Shown in pieces: positions 32,752 through 42,917 of a DNA stretch of 64,000 nucleotides. Under the pieces are notes generated by a model. The model was not told where the DNA came from and did no database searches. It saw only the letters and a program-made list of their open reading frames with translations. The translations under genes were made by a program, and so were the position numbers. Numbering within the stretch: position 1 is the stretch's first letter; every line of letters starts with the position of its first letter. Source of the stretch: Adiantum capillus-veneris. Taxonomy: Eukaryota > Streptophyta > Polypodiopsida > Polypodiales > Pteridaceae. The stretch spans positions 2,024,997-2,088,996 of the forward strand of contig CM043964.1 in NCBI GenBank assembly GCA_014529385.2, read 5' to 3'.

Positions 32752-34072
32752 CACTAGGTTGGTAACCTAACAGGACATAAAAGTGTCCTTTCAGGGTTTT
32801 GAAAAAAACCTCCAAAACCATAGTAGATCCACTCACTTTGTAAAATACTTTCATGAGGTTATAGTTCAAAGCCTACTACACATGGAAAAAATAAGAAACT
32901 TGTAAAATTTCTCATCTTTTGGTCACACCAAGCCTCCAAAGTTGATGGACGAGTACATTTTCATCAAAACAGTCATTTCTTATGCTTTGTTGCATAAAAA
33001 TGAGATTAGGGATTTTTGTAGAACTTGAGATAAATTCCCTAGTTAACTTCAATGGGTTGGTGATCAAAAAATATGATTGCTTCTCACTCACTATTTTTGG
33101 TTTTGCCAAAAGAAATAGGTACAAAAAAGTTGAATTTTTACCATTCTGCAAACCTATCATCAAAGTTTCTATAGCCACGCTCAATACAAATAATATATGC
33201 ATGTTTTCTTAGTTCCCTATTGTCCTTTAGGTTCATAACGAGCCATGGAGCATGTCAAAAGAATAATACATCTCTTACCAAGGGGAATCTTGGGGACAAA
33301 GATGAAGTGCTAAATACAACAAACATGAAAAAACTGGGTTCAACATTATGAGTTATAGAATCCCATAGAAACTATTCAATATCTAGCCAAATTTGATCCT
33401 TATGACTAGATATGGTTACTACCTACAAAATGCATGTAGTTGTCACAAGAAACTAACAATATTGAAAAAGCTATACTTGATATACTAGAATGTTTTGTTT
33501 TCTTCTATAATTGAGAAAATCAACCATCATTGTCTACTATCCAAAATAGGGTATTAGGTGCCCCAAAACTCAAGGAATATTCGCTTTATGTTAGAATATG
33601 CGACATAGAAAATCAAAACTGTATTCGGATATCATGAAAGCCACCAAAAAAATCATAAAAGAGCTAAAATTGGCTAAAAAACAGGATTTGACAATTTTTG
33701 TAATTTGGTCATAACTTACAACTTTAACATTTATTTCTCCCTAGAATCATCATGACATGTTGAGGACTACTAAATATAGTTCTCTAGCATTATAGACCTC
33801 ACAAACATGAATTCTAGAGTGGTATAGTTGCAAAAAGTTGAAAAAAGCCAAAAACAGGACCCGTTTTTTCACACAGTTTAGGTTGTGAAATGTTGTGCAA
33901 GGACAAGGGTAAAGATGGAATTGATATTCCAAAAAAATGTTGAGTTTTTTTCAGCTCATGAGACAAATTTTTAGACAGATAGCACCTCAAAATTCATTTT
34001 GAAACTCTTGACATAATTCAAGAAAAATGGTCACTTAACAGAACATAAAAGTGTCCTATTACCAACCTAGTG
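32752..34072. mobile_element. non-autonomous piggyBac-family element (1.32 kb)
   Basis: It is bounded by TTAA at 32748-32751 and 34073-34076. Both ends start CACTAGGTTGGTAA, inverted. The left end continues CCTAACAGGACATAAAAGTG, and over 39 bp it differs from the right end of the 43.77-kb element at only two positions. No transposase is encoded; a 96-codon minus-strand frame (32912-33202) is probably meaningless. It interrupts a BED-finger gene whose frame is restored when the element and one TTAA are removed. Confidence 0.9.
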
Positions 34073-34076
34073 TTAA

Positions 34077-34140
34077 GTCGAGATGTATTTCTCCCAGCTT
34101 TCAACTCATGCACATAACTCCACTCTTGTCCTTTCACCAT
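34077..34140 (-). pseudogene. hAT transposase remnant: first exon with BED aromatic
   Basis: From ATG at 34140 leftwards: MVKGQEWSYVHELKAG. The Trp is the conserved N-terminal aromatic of BED fingers. The frame enters the element TIR at 34076 and resumes in phase at 32747. No hAT TIRs or 8-bp duplication could be found. Confidence 0.65.
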
Positions 34141-34203
34141 GATGCACAAAAGTAATTTGCTAGTAAAAACAAAGGCAATGATCATTTTCATAATCAAAAT
34201 CAA

Positions 34204-35458
34204 TTAAAACATTAAATTAATTTAACTAACAATGATTGAACGAAATTAAAATAATTAAAAACAATGATTGAACAAAAATACAATAATAAAAAACAATACC
34301 ATTAGATTACATATAAATTGCATCGATTTATCTAAAGTGCAAGCTTGTAGCTTTAACACATTATGATAATAAATAATTACGATTAAATCAAGTATTAAAA
34401 TGATTATCATTATAAATTGCTATACATACAAGAGCTATAAGTGACTTTTTTAAATGTCAAAACAATAATCACTTACAATACTTGATAATTATCGTATCTA
34501 TGTAAAGTGCAAACAAAAAGTTCTTACACTTTACCATAGATTTTTAAGCGATTATCTATCTACAATGCGAGCATGTGTATGCTCTCACACAGTACGGTAG
34601 ATTTTGCAGTCCAAATAAAGATAAGAGAATATCAATATTTTTGGACATGTTTTTCCTAAATTTTTACTCTAGTGAGAGCATAGCAGTGTGAATAGCTCTA
34701 CACAAAATGTAAAAATATAATTTTGCTTCATTATATTCATTTTGAAGTGAGAGAAAATCTCTACAGATCAAAATCCAACTTTAAATTACATAAAATTAAT
34801 TTTTATGTAATTACATTTTTAAACTAATTATCTCATGTGAAAGTACACTCTACACACAACGATAATATCTTACTTTTTTTTATTATTCAATTTCAAGTGT
34901 CAATTAATTGAACACATTGACAAGTGATTCTTATAATTACAGTTTGTATCAGGTGAGAGATTAAACTCTTCACAAAATACAAACTTTCAACTATTTACTA
35001 AGTTTTTCAGAACAAATTCATATATTTGAATCACAAAACTTAAAATTCTATTGTTTTTTAATTTTTATTAAATTCATTTTTTAAATTTTTTTACAAATTA
35101 CTTTTTTTGATCGTTTGGTGAGAGTACTCACATGGAAAACACTGACTGTGAAAGCTGGTGTGAGGCCTGTCGCGTGCTGCTATATATACTAACATATTCG
35201 ATCGTTATAATTTTCGTTCGAAAATAATTTCGACCGAAAAGTTTTTCGATCGAAAAATTAAGAAGTTATACGATTAGCCGTTTATGCTAATGTGGCACCG
35301 TATAATACGGCCGTATAATTTAGATAAACGAATAATACGCCCATTATTCGCATATTATACGTCTCTCGAATAACGAATAATGCAACTCAGAAGAAGCTTG
35401 CCAATGGCTTGTGCTTTTGAGAGTAGTCTAAATTTGGCATACATGTTGATGAAAGCAT
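34204..35458. other. AT-rich stretch with scattered AAAGTGCAA-type motifs and a palindromic patch
   Basis: No gene. Words such as TAAAGTGCAAGC, TAAAGTGCAAAC and ACAATGCGAGC recur at 34335, 34502 and 34562, like subterminal repeats. At 35195-35390 TCGATCG, TTTTCGATCGAAAA and ATACGGCCGTAT are palindromes and CGAATAATACGCCCATTATTCG is a nearly perfect one. This could be the 5' end of the hAT element. Confidence 0.4.
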
Positions 35459-35572
35459 TGTTGACGAGGGAGGAAAACTGAGACAAGAGATGAGAGAGGG
35501 AGAGAGAGAGAGAGAGCAAGGTAACTCCAGATATGCAAACCCCAAAGTGTTATCTCTATATATATCTCAACA
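35459..35572 (-). mobile_element. solo LTR of the short-LTR copia family
   Basis: 114 bp from TGTTGACGAGGG to ATATCTCAACA. ATATGCAAACCCCAAAGT is shared with the LTRs at 22116 and 25280. Flanked by AGCAT at 35454-35458 and 35573-35577, a perfect 5-bp duplication. No primer site or interior is present, so this is an LTR-LTR recombination product. A (GA)n tract lies inside. Confidence 0.85.
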
Positions 35573-35577
35573 AGCAT

Positions 35578-36646
35578 TACCAAGCATTATACTTTTTTCC
35601 AAGAGCTCGTGGCTTTTCATCGATTTCTTCTGGCTCATGTCAACTTTGCGTACAATGGCACATGCTTTTGAGACAACTTTAAAACAGGCCCTTGCTTTGC
35701 CTTTGCCCCACCCTTCCCTTGCTTGGATATATCTTAGAGATGATATGGCTTGAAGAAAAAAATCTCGTCAAGCACATGTCATGCCTCCAAGAATACACCT
35801 CATTTGGTGTTCATCTCACTTATATTGTGAAGCACAACGTTTTTTTGAAAGAGTCTCTAACTAACACTCTTAGGATGGATCTATTTGCTGATTATGCTTT
35901 TAAAGATGCCAAAGGAATTCAATGTTTATAGAAAAGGACATGCTACTCCATGAGTAGAAACTCTTAAAAATCCTTTATTTATGATTAGTACTTGTTGCTA
36001 ATCATGACATCTTCTTTCTTTAGCTTACAAGAGTTATAGTGAAAAAATTGAAGATACCCCTAATTTATATATAAAATTTCGTATAATTCTTTGGAAATAA
36101 ACTATGTTTATATTTGTGGCGTAGTACAACTCTCGTCTGTTTTTCTAGAATTCTTTTATGTCGTTATACCTTGATAAGATTATCCTTATATTTTCAAATA
36201 ACCCTAACACCATAAGAGAAAACAAAAGCTAAAGTATTCGTTAAGTGATCCTTAGTGGTAGTGTGTGATACTTATAAACTTGAGCTGATTTATATGAATA
36301 ACGTCGAGATCTTGTAATAAGAAAAAATTAGCCAAAATCATGCTTCGCTCAGAGTTGCACAAAAAATCCAAGTGTGCTATATTAAAATTGAGTCCCAACT
36401 TCTTCCATTTATAGCATGTTATGTTCTTATAATCAAAACAATCATTAAAAAATATGATTATAATTCCTTTGGTAATTAGCATCAAATTATATGTAACTCT
36501 ATATTTTAACTTCTTAAGTTTTACCCTTTGCCAGTTTACAAGAAGCTCTTCAACATCTACAAAGCAACTTAACATTTGACTATAACACAAGGTATGTTAT
36601 ATTTAAGAATACTTATCACCTGACTTATATTAAAAAAATACTAACA
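35578..36646. other. no gene recognised
   Basis: AT-rich DNA with short frames on both strands. The longest, on the plus strand at 35692-35931 and the minus strand at 36252-36590, match nothing I know. Confidence 0.4.
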
Positions 36647-37330
36647 ATGAATGTACATGAAGTACAAATGCTATCTACTTTAGATATCTCTTTCAATATC
36701 AGTAAAAAGATAGCATCTATAGCCATAGGTAATATAGAACAAAGATCATTATTAGATAATCCTCTATTTTCATATCAAAATAGTAATGATTTATTAAATA
36801 TTCTAACAAAAAACTCACATGACATAAACATATTATTGCTCTTTTTAGTAAAAAATAATCCATTAGTAAAAACATTCTATACTATATATGAACAACCACA
36901 AAAAACTTTAGCAATTCCTATAATTCCTTCTAATGCAATTACTACTTTACTAAACAAACATGCATCATCTTCTCCTTATGACTTACTGATAGTAGCACAC
37001 AATACAAATTATTTAGGTATCTTAGATCAAGTAAACAACACACAACTAAAATCACAATGATCTAATGGTGGGGTTATGTATGAAAGATTGAATAACAAAA
37101 AAATGATTAACTTATATGCAAGTTTAGATGGAGTATCTAATTTAGAAGATATTAAAATAGAGAAAGCCCTATTTCCATAAGGATATGGAGCTCATGATGG
37201 AGCTTTAAAATTTCATACATATCTAAAAATATGAGAATAGCCTCATTCTTCTCAATATTCACTTTATACAAGCCATACTTATTGATGATGTATCAACTAC
37301 GACAAGCTTTGATAAGAATTGGAGAGATTA
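36647..37330 (+). pseudogene. N-terminal part of a helicase-bearing element protein
   Basis: The frame of 137 codons from ATG 36647 (MNVHEVQMLSTLDISFNISK) is followed, past TGA 37058, by ASLDGVSNLEDIKIEKALFP and GYGAHDGALKFHTYLK in the same frame. After a frameshift it reads RIASFFSIFTLYKPYLLMMY. The LFP-x-GYG context resembles the region before the helicase in Helitron-like and related transposon proteins. That is a pattern judgement and not a search result. The sequence is very AT-rich, like the helicase that follows. Stops and frameshift make it a pseudogene. Confidence 0.4.
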
Positions 37331-37703
37331 ACATTTTATTCATACTTTTTTCACTATAGAATTAACAAAATACTCAAGCATACAACAAAGAAGATATGTA
37401 AAATGCATGATTTATTTGGAAATGAAATAGAAGAGTATAAACAATTAGTAAGATTTACGATTTTCACCCTATCCATCAAATGGAAGTTTTTTCTTTTACT
37501 ATTCTATTAAAACATATACATTTTTGCAATGAAAAAGAATTAATATCAATTAACAACATAGAAAATTCTTACTTATCTAGTTGGAAATTATTCTCAATTA
37601 TATCTATTAATCGATGAATCTAGACAACAAATTACAAATCAAATACTGCAAATGTATCCCATACATAATTTAGAAGAACATTTAACATCAAATGATTTTA
37701 TAA

Positions 37704-38879
37704 AAACAGACCAATATTAAAACCATAGAAGAGAATCAATATGATCCAATAATACACCTAGAAGAGCTTAAACACATAGAAAATATAGCTTTGACTAAAG
37801 AGCAAGAACTAATATACAATAAAATTTTTAAAAAATTGGGTGGGTTACATATAATAAATGGAACACCTGGATCTGGGAAAACGTTTCTAATTCAATATAT
37901 CACATTTAAATATATAGCCAAAAACATAGGAGTCCTCCTTACAACAACCACAGGAGTAGCAGCTACAAGACTTAGTTGATTAGCACGTACTTCACATTAT
38001 TTTTTTTGTTTACCTAATAAAAATCAATAATTTGGTTCTAATTTAGAACCAAATGATATCCATTCAATTAAAATAAGATCTTCTGATATAATTATAATTG
38101 ATGAATTCTCAATGATGATAGCAAAAGTATTACATACAATTATACTCCAAATTTCAGAAGCTTATAATTTATCTATGCTAGAAATATTTAACACTAAAAA
38201 ACTACTATTAAGAAAAGACTTTCCCTTAAGTGGATACCTGGTCAAGCAACTCAACAATGAGTGCACAATGGCAGTTAATGCATGCTACATACTCTATAGG
38301 CTCTTCTGGCACATAATAAAGATTTCATATACTATAATGACCTCATCTTATTAAAGATATTCAACCATTCCAATATATTCAATATAGATATTGCTACAAC
38401 ACATCATATACCAGAACTACAACATTGGATAAATGATACATAATTTCATACCCTATCCAAAGTAGCAATAGGGGCATTAGTAATGTTTACACAAAACATA
38501 GATCTAGCAATAGGTATAGCTAATGAAACTTTTGGGACAGTCGTAGATATTAAATATAACAATATGATATCTATTATAACAAAACTTATAATACGTGTAA
38601 ATCATACACAACAAAATGTGACTATTAGAAGATCTAAATATTAAAAAAAAACATACAATGGAACATGGTATCATAAAACATATTTTCCACTAACACTAGC
38701 ATCTGCAATGACTGGACATAAATCCCAAGGATGTACTATCTTTGGTAAGTCATTGTTAATAGTTTGAAAATGTTTTTTTCCTCGACTATTATATGTCATG
38801 TTGTCTCGATCGACTAACCAAAAGAACATAAAAATATTGAATTCAATTACAATCGACGATTTCTAGATACAAGTAATAA
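37704..38879 (+). pseudogene. PIF1-like SF1B DNA helicase, broken
   Basis: ALTKEQELIYNKIF leads to Walker A GTPGSGKT at 37860-37883. Then come LTTTTGVAATRL (motif Ia-like), ARTSHYFF, and Walker B IIIIDEFSMM at about 38091-38117. The C-terminal half is in another frame from about 38460: ALVMFTQNIDLAIGIANET, motif V FPLTLASAMTGHKSQGCT (about 38687-38740), and motif VI LLYVMLSRSTNQKNIKIL. PIF1 helicases unwind 5'-overhang duplexes; in transposons they serve strand displacement. TGA 37977, TAA at about 38028, a frameshift and further stops disable it. ATCTTTGGTAAGT at about 38740 is a possible donor. The gene is far more AT-rich than its neighbours. Confidence 0.8.
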
Positions 38880-39029
38880 ATCATTATATATATGAAGATT
38901 ATTGACTTACAAAAGTATACTCCAAAGATTAAAACAAAGGTAACGTATGCTTAATTATTTTATATCAAACATAAGGTGCTATAATTTATTACTAGATTGA
39001 TATAAAAGAAACTATTAATAAATTCATTT

Positions 39030-39493
39030 TATTTTTTTAAGATTGAAAGCTAAACAATATGGAGGTAAGCTTATATCTCTAATCACATACTTCAATATTT
39101 ATAACCTTAAATGTATAGATTGTGTTAAAATATATTAGGTCTTCAATTCTATCAAAGCTAAAGCAAAAGCCACAATAGACCTACAAGAAAAAGAACAAGA
39201 AGAGCAACGAAAATAAAAAAGGCAACACAAAGAAAACTTCTTCTTAAGAATCAAACAACTTAAATATGCAAATATTTCAGGACGTGATCCAATAAATTAC
39301 ATTTATGGTTGGCCATCTTATGAGCTAAAACAATATATGGACGCAACCGACAACATGTTTCAAACATGGAAAAAAACACATACTACTAAATAGCTCCCTA
39401 CAGATGGTAAATAATTCAACTTATATTTTAAAAATTTACTTATATTATTCATAATTTGAAATATAATTAATTCAAATACAATTACTTTGCAGG
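39030..39493 (+). pseudogene. downstream exons of the helicase module, basic coiled-coil
   Basis: Candidate exon structure: a short segment ending ATGGAG before GTAAGC (39066), then a longer one from about 39139. That one reads AKAKATIDLQEKEQEEQRK, then ENFFLRIKQLKYANISGRDP, then WPSYELKQYMDATDNMF. It is Lys/Glu/Gln-rich, predicted helical, with TAA and TAG stops, and ends near GATGGTAAAT (about 39405). The following intron ends TTACTTTGCAGG, where the CACTA element has inserted. Function unknown. Confidence 0.4.
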
Positions 39494-39697
39494 CACTACA
39501 AGAGGCTATTCATATTAGCGACGCTCACACAGCGATGCTCAAAAAAAAAATTCCCGGCGTCGCTATGAGCGTCGCTATAATTTGTAAATTTGCGACGCTC
39601 ATAGCGACGCCAACTGGGCTAAAAAAAATAACAGAGAGCGCCCAAAAACTCATATCTCAGATCTGAGTTTTTCGACGCCCTCAAGCAAGGAGCAGGT

Positions 39698-39737
39698 AAC
39701 GCTCTCCCTCTCTCTCTCTCTCTCTCTCTTTCTTCTC

Positions 39738-39770
<33 letters not shown>

Positions 39771-39832
39771 AGAGGAAGGAGAGCCAAGTATGCTCCTTCC
39801 CTCTCCTCACTCTCATGTTCCCTTCCCCTCTT

Positions 39833-39867
<35 letters not shown>

Positions 39868-39890
39868 TACACACACACACACATAGTGTT

Positions 39891-39930
<40 letters not shown>
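39698..39930. repeat. microsatellite cluster (TC)n, (AC)n, (GA)n
   Basis: (TC)n near 39706-39730, (AC)n near 39738-39766, TC and AC tracts at 39833-39883 and (GA)n at 39895-39926, all inside the CACTA element. Confidence 0.9.
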
Positions 39931-40165
39931 AACATAAACAAAAACGCACACACACATACATAAACAAAGAATGCACACACACATTGAGAGAGGAAAAGAG
40001 AGAGAGAGAGCATACATAAACAAAAAACGCACACATTGAGAGAGGAAAAGAGAGAGAGAACATGCATAAACAAAAAACGCACACATTGAGAGAGGAAAAG
40101 AGAGAGAAAACATGCATAAACAAAAAAACGCACACACAGTGAGAGAGAAAGAGAGAGAAACTAAT
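39930..40165. repeat. about 50-bp minisatellite, four to five units
   Basis: Units read CATAAACAAAAAACGCACAC then ATTGAGAGAGGAAAAGAGAG, with small length changes. Frames across it are low-complexity artefacts. Confidence 0.88.
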
Positions 40166-40209
40166 TTAACGTCGTAGGAAACTAATTAAAATTAAAAGAC
40201 CTAAAGATC

Positions 40210-40300
40210 TAGCCGACGAGGAGTTGAACTCGAGACCTATTATTCAAGAGGGAAATGGCATAACCAATCTATCATACTGGCATGGGTGATAGAAAGGTAA
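40210..40300 (-). other. tRNA-like (SINE-head) sequence
   Basis: On the minus strand GATAGATTGGTTATGCC resembles a pol III A box. About 40 bases on, GAGTTCAACTCC resembles a B box (GGTTCRANNCC). AACGTCGTAGGAAA occurs on both sides (about 40169 and 40369). It could be a degenerate tRNA-derived SINE; no clear cloverleaf. Confidence 0.3.
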
Positions 40301-40389
40301 TACCATTTATCTCTTTTTATTGGCACACACATCCACACACGCGCACACACACAAGAAGAAGAGAGTTATAACGTCGTAGGAAATCAATC

Positions 40390-40935
40390 AAGCATGGGTG
40401 GAACATGCCAGATTGGTTGGCCAAAGAAGATTGGAAGAATGCGAAGAAAGCAGCGCGCGAGAATCTCGACAAGTGGAAGCAACAAAAGGATGCAGCCAGA
40501 GCGCGAGTAGAGGCAGGGAGCTCGCACCACTTGGGGAGCGGTGGATGGGCATCATTTGAGGCCGATTTTGTAAGTGTTTTCGCATTGCTCTTTATGTTCG
40601 ATAGTTTAGGGTTTATGAGTTTTTTAATTCTAACATAATGAATTCTTTGTATGTTTTGAAAGTGGTCGATGACAGGACGTGATCCCACACCATACGAGCG
40701 CGAGTACGCAGGCAAGAAGGGCTTAAACGCCCTGATGGACATTCTCAGTTCTCACGGCGGCATGGTTAGTATTAGGGTTTACTCTTTTCTATTTTTTGTA
40801 TTGTTTTATAAATGTCGTTATATGTTTATACTTACTGAAAGCTGTCTTATTGTCTTTTTTTGCAAAATCCGAGAGATACGCCGCTTGGACGCGATGAGAC
40901 GTCTGACTAGACGACGTCAGTTTAGCCGTAGCTAG
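40390..40935 (+). CDS. CACTA accessory protein (ORF1 / Transposase_24-like), three possible exons
   Basis: Exon 1 (about 40390-40569) encodes MPDWLAKEDWKNAKKAAREN and SHHLGSGGWASFEADF, and ends before GTAAGT. Exon 2 (40663-40764) begins after AAAG and reads WSMTGRDPTPYEREYAGKK, ending before GTTAGT; the frame is kept across the intron. A last piece (about 40869-40935) gives a basic end, RRLDAMRRLTRRRQFSRS. The helix rich in Arg/Lys, the GS-x-SF-like turn and the GRxPTP motif match the DNA-binding accessory proteins of plant CACTA elements. No stop breaks exons 1 or 2, so this may be intact. Assignment is by pattern only. Confidence 0.5.
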
Positions 40936-41540
40936 ATAGCATTAGTTTAGGGTTTCTCATAGCTTATGTATCATGAGACGGATTTTATACGTCTTTTTGA
41001 ACCATGTATATTATTACATTTGTCACCGCAGTTCATTTTGCCGATCAATTCTTTATGCCTATGATGTTGTACAATTGTCATTATTACATTTGCCAATCAA
41101 TTCATTTTGCCTATGATGTGTACAATTGTCAATTTTACGCTTGTCAATTTTGCAAACAATGTGTCTTGTGGGTGACTATTTTGGGTCTATTATCTACCCT
41201 TGCACTTTTTTTTAAAAGTGAATCAAGTACAATATGGTTGATGGGTGGCAGGGCATTCAATGCCCTGTCACCAAAAAAAATTTCTCTCGGGCGTCGCTAT
41301 AACCATCGCTATTTATGGCTCTGTAGCGTCGCTATAGACTTCTGTGTAAACGTCGCTATGAGCGTCGCTATGAGCGTCACTATGAGCGTCTCTATATAGC
41401 AACGCTTATAGCGACGCATGTAGCGACGCTCTCGTAGCGACGCTATTAGCGACGGTTTTAGCGACACGGGGGGTTATAAAAGCCTAGTGTATTTCCGTCG
41501 CTAACAGCGTCACAAGAGCACACAACCTCTTGTAGTGAGG

Positions 41541-41904
41541 TCTAACAATACGAATTATTCTTAAGATATTCAAAGAAGATTTACCAAATGAGGATATAAT
41601 GCTTGAGCGATACGAAACTCAAGCTTTACTAGATAAACACACAAATGGAATTTTAGCATATGCTATCAACTTATTGCATTTTGGATACAACATTCCATTA
41701 GACTCTTTGAAAACTCTTGATAATAGACTAGCTTCAATCATTCTAAAAGAGTATGAGCAACTATACAACGTAAAAAACAAACAAGATCCAATCACTTTGG
41801 AGAGCATTACAACATCACTAGATATAGAATTTGCACGAAGGCAATACGGCACTACTTGCAAATTTTTCATTACTATGAATCAAAGCAATGGTATAGAATC
41901 ATAA
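41541..41904 (+). CDS. exon of the helicase module resumed after the CACTA element
   Basis: After the AGG duplication the frame is open from 41539 through ATG 41599 to TAA 41902 (LTIRIILKIFKEDLPNEDIM, then ETQALLDKHTNGILAYAINL). AT-rich codons match the upstream helicase exons. It sits directly after what was a CAG splice acceptor, so it is the next exon of that gene. It could instead end at a donor in AATGGTATAG (41889). No domain recognised; predicted helical. Confidence 0.45.
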
Positions 41905-42203
41905 TTTCTTCTCTATTTATAAATGATTATATTCTTCAAACTAATTTTTTTTTACATAACATTGTTTATAGATTCACATTGTTTAAACATTGTTATGTAA
42001 TTTTTGGAATGTTATGTAATCCATATCCATATCTATAAAATTGTTTATAGATATGGATTACATAACATGTTATGTAATTCATATGGATCACAATGTTATG
42101 TTTAAATGAATTATCACTCCAAAAATTCATATTTTATTCAAATACCAACAAGTTCAATAACATTTTAAAGCAGTTATCCACATAGTCAAATAATGCATTC
42201 TCA

Positions 42204-42205
<2 letters not shown>

Positions 42206-42253
<48 letters not shown>
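42206..42253. repeat. (CT)n microsatellite
   Basis: About 48 bp of pure CT. Confidence 0.95.
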
Positions 42254-42255
<2 letters not shown>

Positions 42256-42338
42256 CCCAAATGTGAATCCATTGTTTACTTTAAAATAACAATCTATATT
42301 TTAAAATATTTAAAAGAGTCTAATTGTTTTTTTACAGA

Positions 42339-42689
42339 AACAAAGTCTCCCCAAAAAATAAAAGTGAGATTTCTATTTATAAATTACAATGTAAAATAAA
42401 TAAAAATATATATATTGGACAAACGAATAATGTAAAAAGAAGGATTTTACAACATGAAAAACAACCTACTAAATTGATGATAACTGATATTAGCAAATAC
42501 AAGCCGTTCAATAAAAAGTTCACGATCAGAATTATAGATTCAACAACAATAAAGGACAAAGAAGATTACTTAGAAACACTTTATATTAAGAAATTTAGAT
42601 CGATTACTCCAAATGGATACAATGTTTTTTCCGGAAATCCTTCTTCTTTTAACAAATACTATTACCTAAAGAAAAGAGACCTTATTTAA
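42339..42689 (+). CDS. GIY-YIG-type endonuclease domain, single exon
   Basis: The exon follows an acceptor-like TTTTTTTACAG at about 42338. The frame reads ISIYKLQCKINKNIYIGQT, the GIY and YIG strands. NVKRRILQHEK with the catalytic Arg region follows, and then LETLYIKKFRSITPNGYNV with the metal-binding Glu and the usual C-terminal motif. Length is typical for a bare GIY-YIG module of about 100 residues. Such nucleases cut DNA in homing introns, Penelope-like retroelements and some viruses. Its AT-rich codons match the helicase module upstream, which suggests one element, but the link is inference. No stop interrupts the domain to TAA at 42687. Confidence 0.72.
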   Translation, partial: NKVSPKNKSEISIYKLQCKINKNIYIGQTNNVKRRILQHEKQPTKLMITDISKYKPFNKKFTIRIIDSTTIKDKEDYLETLYIKKFRSITPNGYNVFSGNPSSFNKYYYLKKRDLI

Positions 42690-42713
42690 TTTAAAGGGTT
42701 GTTATCTCTTTCC

Positions 42714-42714
<1 letters not shown>

Positions 42715-42752
<38 letters not shown>
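42715..42752. repeat. (CT)n microsatellite
   Basis: About 37 bp of pure CT, 25 bp after the nuclease stop codon. Confidence 0.95.
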
Positions 42753-42756
<4 letters not shown>

Positions 42757-42917
42757 ACTCTAAGAGCTACACTAAAGATACATAACCAAAATACTTCTAA
42801 TAAACATAAAGTATTGACTTTAGAAAATTTTATTCAAAAAAATACATTATAGACGTTATCTATTGCAAAAATGTATACATTTCACATTAAATCTAACCCT
42901 ACACAACAACTTCACAC

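Larger units (their letters stand above)
39494..41537. mobile_element. CACTA (En/Spm-type) DNA transposon, 2.04 kb
   Basis: The left end CACTACAAGAGG and right end CCTCTTGTAGTG are perfect 12-bp inverted repeats with the hallmark CACTA start. The 3-bp duplication AGG (39491-39493 and 41538-41540) is the size this superfamily makes. Both ends carry dense subterminal copies of GCGACGCT and its complement (39519-39610 and 41283-41480), the binding-site architecture of CACTA elements. No DDE transposase is present, so the element is non-autonomous, but a small accessory gene remains. Confidence 0.92.

Noticed and set aside
32912-33202. Gene inside the 1.3-kb piggyBac-family element
   Set aside because: Frames are short, AT-rich, differ by strand and match no transposase region.
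37970-38800. In-frame TGA codons in the helicase read as Trp (alternative genetic code)
   Set aside because: TAA and TAG stops and a frameshift also occur, and at least one TGA aligns with a Gly position of PIF1 helicases (GGA to TGA). Ordinary decay explains it.
40210-40300. A functional tRNA gene
   Set aside because: A-box and B-box-like words exist but no cloverleaf or anticodon arm pairs well; kept only as a low-confidence SINE-like feature.
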